A stretch of 12,386 bases of DNA, from positions 1 to 12,386 of the forward strand of contig JACRCB010000108.1 in NCBI GenBank assembly GCA_016219165.1, read 5' to 3'. The first letter of the stretch is position 1; the number at the start of each line of letters is the position of its first letter. Positions 1 to 5,717 of this stretch are shown in pieces. The position numbers and the translations under genes were made by a program. The notes beneath the pieces were generated by a model. The model did no database searches and was not told where the DNA came from. It saw nothing but the letters and a program-made list of their open reading frames with translations. The stretch is from Deltaproteobacteria bacterium (GTDB lineage: Bacteria > Desulfobacterota > GWC2-55-46 > DRQE01).

Positions 1-15
1 AGGGAGCCTGCTCAT
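1..15 (-). CDS. hicA: HicA-like mRNA interferase toxin, first five codons only
   Basis: Reading the minus strand, an ATG at 15-13 overlaps the stop codon of the hicB-like gene in an ATGA arrangement and starts the peptide MSRLP before the window ends. Short HicA/YcfA toxins commonly begin in a very similar way, and hicB-hicA pairs are usually overlapping or nearly so. Seen: the overlap and the five residues. Known: HicA is a small double-stranded-RNA-binding-fold ribonuclease that cleaves mRNA and is neutralised by HicB. Inferred: that the toxin is intact beyond the edge, which cannot be checked here. Confidence 0.55.
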
Positions 16-218
16 ACTGCGACAAGGAGGGTGTTGAAGCGTTCTTCTGGCACGGGGCGTCCTTCCTGCTTCAAGGCCTCGGTGCACGCTTCAATAGCCT
101 CTTTTACGTTTTCGATGGCTTCCTCCCTATTTGCGCCGTCGCTCACGCAACCGGGAAGGCTCGGACACTCTGCAACCCACCTGCCGTCTTCGTCTTTATA
201 TAAAACAACCTGCCTCAT
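12..218 (-). CDS. hicB: HicB-like antitoxin (type II toxin-antitoxin), 68 aa
   Basis: This small protein has the hallmark N-terminal HicB pattern: VVLYKDEDGRWVAECPSLPG, then CVSDGANREEAIENVKEAIE, which is the beta-beta-beta-alpha fold of the HicB/UPF0150 family. It ends after about 68 residues, so it is a single-domain form without the C-terminal DNA-binding (HTH or ribbon-helix-helix) segment of longer HicB proteins. I chose ATG 218 because a strong GGAGG lies 8 bases upstream; a GTG at 233 would put that ribosome site inside the gene. The stop overlaps the hicA start by 4 bases, so translation of antitoxin and toxin is probably coupled. It should bind HicA and, in many systems, repress its own promoter. 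It is unrelated to the EPS genes. Confidence 0.85.
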   Translation of the reverse strand: MRQVVLYKDEDGRWVAECPSLPGCVSDGANREEAIENVKEAIEACTEALKQEGRPVPEERFNTLLVAV

Positions 219-238
219 ACGCACCACCTCCACGGGTT

Positions 239-268
239 ACTATACCACAGGACTATAACACTTGACAA
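239..268 (-). promoter_or_regulatory. Candidate sigma-70 promoter for hicBA
   Basis: On the minus strand, TTGTCA (268-263) and TATAGT (244-239) are separated by 18 bp and lie just upstream of the GGAGG and ATG of hicB, giving a very short leader of about 14 bases. The hexamer ACTATA occurs twice (239-244 and 252-257), 13 bp apart, around the -10 element and could be an operator half-site for autoregulation. The hexamers and spacing are seen; promoter activity and operator role are inferred. Confidence 0.5.
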
Positions 269-362
269 GGTTCTTTCGGCGTAAACCGTGGGCAGTAGAA
301 CGGGTTCGACCCCGGCCCTCAAAAGCCCCATGGCCGCATTGATAGACGGGGTTCGGACGCTT

Positions 363-392
363 GGACGTGATAAAAATCGGACGTGATAAAAA
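363..392. repeat. Two tandem copies of a 14-bp unit, 16-bp period
   Basis: GGACGTGATAAAAA occurs at 363-376 and again, perfectly, at 379-392. The second copy supplies the A-run that forms the T-tract of the minus-strand terminator. This may be a small local duplication. The rest of 269-362 holds nothing I can assign. Confidence 0.7.
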
Positions 393-426
393 AGCGAAGG
401 CCGCCCGTCTAAGACGGACGGCCTTC
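388..426 (-). terminator. Intrinsic terminator of the secreted-protein gene
   Basis: A 14-bp inverted repeat (396-409 and 413-426) with a 3-base loop is followed, in the minus-strand direction, by GC and then six T residues (393-388). On the minus-strand RNA the only imperfection is a G-U wobble, whereas on the plus-strand RNA it would be a C-A mismatch, so the structure is built for minus-strand transcription. It lies about 35 bases past the stop codon of the gene at 461-1078. Confidence 0.9.
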
Positions 427-460
427 ACCCCTCGAGCAATAAAGCATTGATGCTTCCGGG

Positions 461-1078
461 CTAATTAGAAAAGTACCTGCATACGCTTGTTCCTGCTGCT
501 AACTCTTCGTGGCATTGCCGCGGCCAGACTATTTCCACATCAAGGCTCTCCACGTCGCTTGTGGTGTAGTCGGTCGCGGTACCGGTCCTGTGCCGCGCGG
601 TATATTTCGCCACGACATCCAGCGCATTCCATAAAGACCCATTATTATCCGGGGTGCCGGGTACCATGATGACCAGAAAACCTTCAATGTGTTTCGGCAA
701 GGCTGTGCCCGCGGGGAACAGGCTCCGAATATCCGTGCAATCAACCTCCATGGCCTCATCGTACAACAAGGTTTCATCTACGACAGATGAAATCGCGCCG
801 TGCGTAGTGTTCCGCTCCGGCAATGCGAGCACGGCCTTCTTATAGAAGAGCAACCCATTCGTGCTTGAGTTTGGGTTATGGATATTGACCGCGGTCTTAT
901 ACATCCCCTTCACCACCTCGGCCTCCCCTGTCTCTCCGCAAACGAACTTCGCGGCGTAAGACAGATAGGCCCCTGATGGCGTTGCCTGTGCCGTCTGCGG
1001 CCCGGTAAGCATGCCCAGTGAGGCCAAAAAGATAATCCCCAGAGACACTCTCATGATTGTTTTCATCTTCTTTTTCAT
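461..1078 (-). CDS. Secreted protein of unknown function with four cysteines, 205 aa
   Basis: I do not recognise a named family with certainty. Residues 1-31 form a clear Sec signal peptide: a Lys-rich start, hydrophobic core VSLGIIFLASLGML and probable cleavage after AQA. The mature protein has four cysteines (47, 114, 189, 200), enough for two disulfides, and a segment YKTAVNIHNPN (residues 60-70) followed by YKKAVLALPE and later FLVIMVPGT, which looks like a small beta-rich extracytoplasmic domain. From memory, similar INIHNP-containing secreted proteins occur in environmental Nitrospirota-like genomes. I chose ATG 1078 because AGGAG lies 9 bases upstream; ATG 1084 is 3 bases from it and ATG 1117 has no ribosome site. 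It is divergent from the EPS operon and ends at an intrinsic terminator, so it is its own transcription unit. A link with the EPS is possible but unproven. Confidence 0.8.
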   Translation of the reverse strand: MKKKMKTIMRVSLGIIFLASLGMLTGPQTAQATPSGAYLSYAAKFVCGETGEAEVVKGMYKTAVNIHNPNSSTNGLLFYKKAVLALPERNTTHGAISSVVDETLLYDEAMEVDCTDIRSLFPAGTALPKHIEGFLVIMVPGTPDNNGSLWNALDVVAKYTARHRTGTATDYTTSDVESLDVEIVWPRQCHEELAAGTSVCRYFSN

Positions 1079-1267
1079 GCTCATACTCTCCTTTTTTTTG
1101 AGGTTGCATGGTTGCAAGCGCGACGCCTGCGCGGTTCCTTAAACGCACGTAAGGGCATCTTTTATACCGCGACCGGTTTTGTTCCTGCATTCAGGCCATC
1201 CCTTTGAGCCTGCCGCACAGTTGTATTCCCGGGATAGCGGTAAGGAGAAACGCCGGGTGAGGCAAAA

Positions 1268-1296
1268 ATAGTAGCCCAACGATGCGCCAAAGTCAA
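1268..1296 (-). promoter_or_regulatory. Candidate promoter for the secreted-protein gene
   Basis: On the minus strand, TTGACT (1296-1291) and TACTAT (1273-1268) are separated by 17 bp, a good -35 and spacing with a moderate -10. Start of transcription near 1262 would leave a leader of about 180 bases before ATG 1078. No known riboswitch consensus is visible in that leader. Activity is inferred. Confidence 0.4.
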
Positions 1297-1356
1297 GTAA
1301 AAAGTATAAGTATAAAAAGTATAACCCAGCGTTTATTAAATTGACATATGCTCGGG

Positions 1357-1377
1357 TATATGGTAACCGTCCATATA
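1357..1377. promoter_or_regulatory. Palindrome, possible operator in the divergent region
   Basis: TATATGG (1357-1363) and CCATATA (1371-1377) form a perfect 7-bp inverted repeat around 7 bases. It lies ten bases after a consensus TTGACA (1341-1346) and about 100 bases before the first EPS-locus gene, where a regulator could act on the downstream operon. The inverted repeat is seen; the regulatory role is a guess. Confidence 0.35.
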
Positions 1378-1480
1378 TTAAGTACGGGGCGGGTATATCT
1401 GCCGATGCTAATGCGGCGAAATTGTCGGATTGGTTGAAGAAATGGCTTCAGGTATTGTGAAAGAAAGACCGGAGGTTTCC

Positions 1481-2290
1481 ATGCAGAGGAAAATAATCTC
1501 TTTCTCCGTTTTATTCGTTTTTTCTTTTGCACCCCTCGCGTGGAGCGAGGTTGTGTATTTCGGGAAGATAACGGCGGTTGCAGGCAAGGTGGAATCCCAG
1601 AGAAAGGACGCGGCCGCCGCGGCTCCAGCCAACGTCGGGGACATGGTTTTTGAAGGAGGCAGCGTTAAAACCCATGCCGCGTCCCGGGCAGGGATTACGC
1701 TCAGGGACAACTCCCGCGTCTTTATCGGCCCGAATTCAAAAGTGCGCCTCGGAAAATTCACGCTGGATGATGCCGAAGAGACGCGCGACGCGGAGGTGGA
1801 TGTTTCTTATGGAAAACTCAGGGTAATTACGGCGAAGATTATGAAGGCGACCGCCGCGGGGGAAAGAAGGCCGTGGAGGAATCTTAATTTCACGGTTGAA
1901 ACCCCTACCGCGGTTGCCGTCATCAAGGGTTCGGATTGCGTGTTCAATGTGACCCCGGACAATACGGATATCGGCTGCTTTGACGGCATGGCAATTGTAA
2001 AGAATAAAGACCCCAAGGTAGAAGGCGAGGAGATTATAGGTTCGGACGAGGATGGGTCGGTGCCAAAGGATAAGCCGCCCTCCGGGCCGTCCGGAATGAC
2101 GCCGGATGAAAAAGATGCATTGGATGACGGGGTCGAAGATGGAGAGGGAGAAGGAGAAGGAGAAGGAGAAGTATTTCCGTATGAGCCAACTGATGCAACA
2201 GCCCCTTTGCCCGCGGGTGGAGGAGGAGGTGGAGGTCTGCCGGTCAGCGGAGGCGGCGGCACGGGTTGCGCCAGCCCACCCTGCCATTAA
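1481..2290 (+). CDS. Secreted FecR-domain protein with Gly-Glu and poly-Gly tail, 269 aa
   Basis: Residues 1-22 are a Sec signal peptide, with probable cleavage after AWS. Residues 28-175 carry a FecR domain (PF04773-like): GKVESQ, VGDMVFEGGSVKT, ITLRDNSRVFIGPNSKVRLG, GKLRV, FTVETPTAVAVIKGSDC. Residues 178-232 are acidic and disordered, including five Gly-Glu pairs (221-230), and 246-262 are rich in glycine, ending in GCASPPCH. Cysteines are at 153, 166, 263 and 268. ATG 1481 is set by GGAGG five bases upstream; an ATG at 1430 adds 17 residues that would bury the signal peptide. Unlike classical FecR there is no anti-sigma N-terminus, no FecI and no TonB receptor nearby, so an extracytoplasmic structural or glycan-binding role is more likely. 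First gene of the plus-strand envelope module. Confidence 0.88.
   Translation: MQRKIISFSVLFVFSFAPLAWSEVVYFGKITAVAGKVESQRKDAAAAAPANVGDMVFEGGSVKTHAASRAGITLRDNSRVFIGPNSKVRLGKFTLDDAEETRDAEVDVSYGKLRVITAKIMKATAAGERRPWRNLNFTVETPTAVAVIKGSDCVFNVTPDNTDIGCFDGMAIVKNKDPKVEGEEIIGSDEDGSVPKDKPPSGPSGMTPDEKDALDDGVEDGEGEGEGEGEVFPYEPTDATAPLPAGGGGGGGLPVSGGGGTGCASPPCH
2141..2170 (+). repeat. Hexanucleotide microsatellite inside the first FecR gene
   Basis: Five 6-bp units, one GGAGAG followed by four GGAGAA, encode Gly-Glu pairs at residues 221-230. Because the unit is a multiple of three, slippage would lengthen or shorten the linker without breaking the frame. Confidence 0.85.
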
Positions 2291-2330
2291 GAATCCGTCC
2301 ATATCCTTTCGCGCCGCGGCGAGACGGCCT

Positions 2331-2756
2331 GTGTTGGGGATTTCTGTTTTATTTTTCGCCTTATTTTCCGTCTCCGGCGTCCGGGCAGTTGAAAGGGCGG
2401 AGATTATCGCAAGACTTCAAAGGGATGTGCTCGTAAAGACGTCTTTGGCGCGCATACTCGGTCGCGCCCGCAGCTACGGCCTTTCCGATGAGATGGCGGT
2501 TAAAACCGTCATCCACGCGGGCGCCGAGCCGCAAACAGCCCTATACCTCGCGATAACAGGGGGTTATTCTCTCGAAGGCGTGGTTAGAGGCGCTGTCGAG
2601 AGCGGGGTGGAAATCCGGGCAATCGTGAAAACAGCGTTAGACGCCGGCGCCGACCCTTTACATCTTGCGCGTTCGATTACGGCGCTCGGCGCGCAACCGG
2701 CTGAGGTGGCGGATATGCTCTCAAAGGAAACCACCGCGATGAAAATACTTCCATAA
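2331..2756 (+). CDS. Small secreted helical-repeat protein of unknown function, about 141 aa
   Basis: I do not recognise a named family. The mature part is alpha-helical with a repeated pattern: AVKTVIHAGAEP (56-67), VVRGAVESGVE (84-94) and AIVKTALDAGADP (97-109), an alpha-solenoid-like signature. A hydrophobic signal peptide precedes it (LGISVLFFALFSVSG, likely cleavage after VRA). The start is uncertain: the frame stays open back into the preceding gene, but the only usual start codons after that gene's stop are GTG 2331 and the adjacent TTG 2334, neither with a good ribosome site. The Arg-rich stretch just before (FRAAARRP) would make a natural signal-peptide n-region, so translation may begin further upstream, for example at ATT 2286 overlapping the TAA, or by coupling from the FecR gene. 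It ends 14 bases before the beta-barrel gene, suggesting one operon and a shared envelope role. Confidence 0.65.
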   Translation: MLGISVLFFALFSVSGVRAVERAEIIARLQRDVLVKTSLARILGRARSYGLSDEMAVKTVIHAGAEPQTALYLAITGGYSLEGVVRGAVESGVEIRAIVKTALDAGADPLHLARSITALGAQPAEVADMLSKETTAMKILP

Positions 2757-2770
2757 GATAGGAATCAACC

Positions 2771-3982
2771 GTGAAAAAACCGCTCGCGCTCCTTATCTTT
2801 ATCTTCTTTTTTTTCTCGGCGGTATCATTTGCCGGCGGCATAGATGCCGGCCCGGCCAAGTTTTATCCATATTTTTCCTTCACGGGAAAACACACCGATA
2901 ACGTATTTGCTTCGCCGGCCGATGAGAAAAGCGATTACATCACCGTGTACGCACCCGGACTAAGCCTTGAACTCCCCTTCAGAAGGCACATGCTTTTCCT
3001 TGACTATAACGCGGTTGTGGAAAGATACGACGAGTTTAAATCAGAGGAGACAACCGATCTGAATGGCCTTGCCAAACTGGATCTAAGGCTCGGAGGAAGG
3101 ATCCGCCTTGACTTAAGCGACACCTACAGGAAAGGGCACGAACCCAGGGGGCAGTCGGCCACGGGACGCGTGGATGTATTCAAAACAAACACGGCGCTCG
3201 TGTCCGCAAGTTACGCCCTTGCGGAAAAATCAAAGATTCAACTCGATTACTCCGCCGCAAAGTGGGACTTCGCCGGAGCGGTCAATGCCTTCCGGGAAAG
3301 GGACGCAGACAGGGTCTCCCTCTATCTATTCTACAGGTTCCTGCCGAAAACATCCGCATTCATCGAATACGACAACAACCGCGTTGACTTTAATAAAGAC
3401 GTCTCTGAAGTGGCGCTTAATCTTGATAATACGGAAAGGAGCGGCTATCTGGGCCTTACATGGGAGATAAGCGAAAACTCCACAGGCACGGCCAAGGCAG
3501 GCTATACAAAGAAGGATTATGCCGACGAGGGCTGGTTTGACACGAACGGCGATTCCGTTGTTGACGTGAATGTCAAAGACCATTCCACATGGACGGCGTC
3601 CGTTGATTTGAGCCATGAGTTCAGCAGTCTTTCATCCTTGAAGGTTACCGCAAGAAGGGAGATAAACGAGACAAACCTTTCGCAGCGTATAAGGTATTTC
3701 GAGACCACCGGCGCGTCTTTCGAATACGAAAGAAAGTTATCGAGGAGGTTTTCCATGGCTGTCAACGGCTTCATGGGGAATGACAGCTACTCTGACCAGG
3801 GGGCGTATCTTAAGAAAAGGGAAGACCGCACCATGGGCGCGGGGGCGCGCCTCGGTTACGCGATGCGGGAGTGGCTCAGGTTCTCCACCGCCTACAACTA
3901 CAGGGACAGGAATTCAAATATAGATGTCAATGATTACAGGGAGAGGATATTCACATTTTTTAACGTTGATATAAAGATTTAA
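2771..3982 (+). CDS. Outer-membrane beta-barrel protein, 403 aa
   Basis: A signal peptide (residues 1-21, core ALLIFIFFFFSAVSFA) is followed by alternating polar and aromatic strands typical of a beta-barrel: FYPYFSFTGKHTDNVFAS, ITVYAPGLSLEL, LFLDYNAVVERYDEF and, near the end, RLGYAMREWLRFSTAYNYRDRN. It resembles the BBP2_2-type (PF10082) barrels that recur in EPS loci, including exosortase-associated ones, where they are thought to sit in the outer membrane as part of the export path. No exosortase is seen here. The start is GTG 2771, with AGGA seven bases upstream. It follows the helical-repeat gene by 14 bases and is followed by about 220 bases without a gene. A role as polymer outlet or as anchor for the FecR proteins is inference. 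Confidence 0.82.
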   Translation: MKKPLALLIFIFFFFSAVSFAGGIDAGPAKFYPYFSFTGKHTDNVFASPADEKSDYITVYAPGLSLELPFRRHMLFLDYNAVVERYDEFKSEETTDLNGLAKLDLRLGGRIRLDLSDTYRKGHEPRGQSATGRVDVFKTNTALVSASYALAEKSKIQLDYSAAKWDFAGAVNAFRERDADRVSLYLFYRFLPKTSAFIEYDNNRVDFNKDVSEVALNLDNTERSGYLGLTWEISENSTGTAKAGYTKKDYADEGWFDTNGDSVVDVNVKDHSTWTASVDLSHEFSSLSSLKVTARREINETNLSQRIRYFETTGASFEYERKLSRRFSMAVNGFMGNDSYSDQGAYLKKREDRTMGAGARLGYAMREWLRFSTAYNYRDRNSNIDVNDYRERIFTFFNVDIKI

Positions 3983-4132
3983 AGTAGAGCGGGACGCATT
4001 AAGGTCTACGCTCCGCAGAATTAATATCGAACTTTTTTGTGCGATTTCAGGCGATGTATTCACCCCCCGTTTCCTTCTCTCAAAGTAGAGACCACTGAAG
4101 TCCATCGGTGGATTTGGGGCGATTATTTAGTC

Positions 4133-4161
4133 TTGTTTTTATCCTCCTCCTCTGGTAAAAT
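4133..4161 (+). promoter_or_regulatory. Candidate sigma-70 promoter for the second FecR gene and downstream EPS genes
   Basis: TTGTTT (4133-4138), a 17-bp spacer and TAAAAT (4156-4161), preceded by TG to make an extended -10, form the best promoter in the window. Transcription would start near 4168, about 38 bases before ATG 4206. It could drive everything from the second FecR gene through the polymerase genes. The hexamers are seen; activity is inferred. Confidence 0.55.
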
Positions 4162-4179
4162 GGCGTTTTAATTTCAGGA

Positions 4180-4212
4180 ATCCATCGCATGGATGTGGTT
4201 ACGGCATGGATG
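4180..4212 (+). repeat. Hairpin and direct repeat around the second FecR gene start
   Basis: ATCCAT (4180-4185) and ATGGAT (4189-4194) form a 6-bp stem with a 3-base loop. GCATGGATG is repeated at 4187-4195 and 4204-4212, so two near-identical start contexts lie 17 bases apart in different frames. The first has a better-placed AGGA (4176-4179). Confidence 0.5.
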
Positions 4213-4883
4213 CGGGCAACCGGAGCAATCTTTGTTTCATGGCAGTTTACTCTTTCCTTTTAATGATATTTATTATTCTTTCATCCAGCCCAGCCGGCGC
4301 TCCCAGCATCCCCGCGGGAAAGATTGAAAGGACAAACGGCGAGGTTACCGTAAAAAGAGCCGGCATCGAAGATATTTTCCGCGCAAAGGAGCATGATACG
4401 TTTTTTGTGGGGGATACCCTGACCACAAAGGCGGATTCTTTCGCCGAGATTGTGTTTGTGGACGGAGGATTTGCAAATATTCCCCGCAAGACCGCGCTGA
4501 TGGTGAACCACTACGCATACGAGAAGGAGTCGCGGCGGAGAAAGGCGGTTGTGAGGGTTCTTGAAGGCACCGCGAGATTCGTGCTTTCGCAGAGACCCGG
4601 CAAGGACTCATCTTTCGTTGTTGAGACGGACACCGCGCGTATTTCAGCGGGTCTTGCGGATTTTATTGTCGAGGCGCAAAAAGACAAGACGGAGTTATAT
4701 GCGCTCGGCGGGGCGGTTCAAGCGAGTAACACGTCTATATTTATTGCCGGCAATGTAACTTTGGAAACAAACGAGGCCTCGACCATATTGCGGGATAAAC
4801 CGCCGGCAGGCCCGCGCAGTCTTACAGGCAGAGAGATAACCGGGTTGACGGAAAGAACGAATCTTTCTTTTCCGGGGAGGTAG
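4206..4883 (+). CDS. Second secreted FecR-domain protein, 225 aa
   Basis: A hydrophobic signal segment (residues 13-30, AVYSFLLMIFIILSSSPAG) leads into a FecR domain at about 38-185: GKIERTNGEVTVKRAG, FVGDTLTTKADSFAEIVFVDGG, VVRVLEGTARFVL, FVVETDTARISAGLADFIVE, and YALGGAVQASN. The tail is short and lacks the Gly-rich extension of the first FecR protein, so the two are diverged paralogues rather than a recent duplication. The start is uncertain: ATG 4206 and ATG 4239 both give a signal peptide and neither has a good ribosome site, while a better one serves a 24-codon out-of-frame ORF at 4189. It is followed within 14 bases by the Wza-like gene, placing it in the export operon. Periplasmic scaffold or glycan contact is inferred. 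Confidence 0.82.
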   Translation: MDAGNRSNLCFMAVYSFLLMIFIILSSSPAGAPSIPAGKIERTNGEVTVKRAGIEDIFRAKEHDTFFVGDTLTTKADSFAEIVFVDGGFANIPRKTALMVNHYAYEKESRRRKAVVRVLEGTARFVLSQRPGKDSSFVVETDTARISAGLADFIVEAQKDKTELYALGGAVQASNTSIFIAGNVTLETNEASTILRDKPPAGPRSLTGREITGLTERTNLSFPGR

Positions 4884-4896
4884 AACTTTTGTTTCT

Positions 4897-5703
4897 ATGA
4901 AAGACTTCGGCGCCGCATTCAGGGTATTATTGATTTTTTTGTTTCTCCTTCCTTCTTTTGCCCGCGCGGACGAATACAGGGTCGGCGAGGGAGACCTTTT
5001 AAGGATTACCGTCTATGAACACCCCGACCTTGAGACCGAGGCGAGGGTCAGCGGCGACGGCGTTATTACATTTTCCCTTATAGGCATGGTAAGGGTTGAG
5101 GGGTTGTCCGCTTCGGAGGTTGAAAAACTCGTAGTAAGACTCCTTGAGGACGGTTACATAAAAAACGCCCAGGTGACGGTTTTCATAAAGGAGTATAGAA
5201 GTAAAAGGGTTACCGTTGTGGGGGAGTTTGTAAAACCCGGGATAGTGGAACTCCCGGGCGCCAGAACCTTGCTCGAGGCGATTTCGAGCGCGGGCGGCAT
5301 TACCCCGAATGCCGGCGATATGCTTTATATACAGCGGAAGATATTTGGAGGCGGCGCCGAGGAGAAAGACGTAACAGTGACGGTTGACCTCAAAAAACTC
5401 CTCGAAGAGGGGGATGTTACAGCCAATGTGGCGGTTCAGGACGGCGATTCCATCTATGTGCCCCGCGCCGCGTTCGTGTATGTCTCTGGAGAGGTCAAAT
5501 CCCCGAACGCCTACAAGATAACGAAGGGACTTACGGTATTGAAGGCAATAACGCTGGCGGGCGGATTCACGGAAATGGCGTGGAAGGGAAGGACGAAGAT
5601 CATCCGCAAGGGCAAAGATGGCAGGGAAGCGACCGTTCCGGCGAATATGGACGACCTTGTAATGCCGGACGACGTGATACTCGTCCCGGAGAGTATCTTC
5701 TGA
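4897..5703 (+). CDS. Polysaccharide export protein, Wza/periplasmic auxiliary type, 268 aa
   Basis: This is the outer-membrane polysaccharide export component. After a signal peptide (cleavage near FARA, residue 24) come a Poly_export domain (24-99; YRVGEGDLLRITVYEHPDLE, RVSGDGVITFSLIG) and two SLBB domains, at about 104-150 (VTVVGEFVKPGIVELP, LLEAISSAGGITP) and 193-240 (FVYVSGEVKSPNAYKI, LKAITLAGGF). Length is shorter than E. coli Wza (about 379 aa), fitting forms that lack the C-terminal outer-membrane helix. There is no cysteine at all, so it cannot be a lipoprotein like Wza and may need a partner for the outer-membrane pore; the upstream beta-barrel is a candidate. ATG 4897 has no close ribosome site: GGGGAGG sits 16 bases upstream, at the end of the FecR gene. 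It is followed 14 bases later by the Wzz-kinase gene, its expected partner. Confidence 0.92.
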   Translation: MKDFGAAFRVLLIFLFLLPSFARADEYRVGEGDLLRITVYEHPDLETEARVSGDGVITFSLIGMVRVEGLSASEVEKLVVRLLEDGYIKNAQVTVFIKEYRSKRVTVVGEFVKPGIVELPGARTLLEAISSAGGITPNAGDMLYIQRKIFGGGAEEKDVTVTVDLKKLLEEGDVTANVAVQDGDSIYVPRAAFVYVSGEVKSPNAYKITKGLTVLKAITLAGGFTEMAWKGRTKIIRKGKDGREATVPANMDDLVMPDDVILVPESIF

Positions 5704-5717
5704 AGAGGTGATTGAAG

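Larger units (their letters stand above)
1079..1480. other. Divergent intergenic region between the secreted-protein gene and the EPS genes
   Basis: About 400 bases without a gene. It holds the candidate minus-strand promoter at 1268-1296, an AT-rich direct repeat (AAAAAGTATAA at 1299-1309 and 1314-1324), a TTGACA at 1341-1346 on the plus strand without a convincing -10 element, and a palindrome at 1357-1377. The 1118-1260 part has a few short hairpins and nothing I can name. Confidence 0.6.

Noticed and set aside
285..320. tRNA-like T-arm sequence GGGTTCGACCCC
   Set aside because: The three-base-pair stem cannot be extended to a proper 5-bp T stem with a 7-base loop, and no D arm, anticodon arm or acceptor stem lies around it.
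1079..1265. Possible c-di-GMP or other riboswitch in the leader of the secreted-protein gene
   Set aside because: The leader has several short hairpins, but I could not find the conserved cores of the c-di-GMP-I (GEMM), cobalamin, fluoride or SAM classes on the minus strand.
2106..2330. Long N-terminal extension of the helical-repeat protein from ATG 2106
   Set aside because: It lies in the shadow of the FecR coding region, its Glu-Lys run is simply the frame-shifted hexamer repeat, and a signal peptide would be buried about 75 residues in.
3983..4080. Terminator after the beta-barrel gene
   Set aside because: A short GCGG/CCGC stem and a run of six T exist, but they are about 25 bases apart with a long loop, so they do not form an intrinsic terminator.
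4082..4130. AAAGTAGAG repeated at about 3981 and 4082
   Set aside because: Nine bases found twice about 100 bases apart in a small intergenic region, without symmetry or further copies, is within chance.
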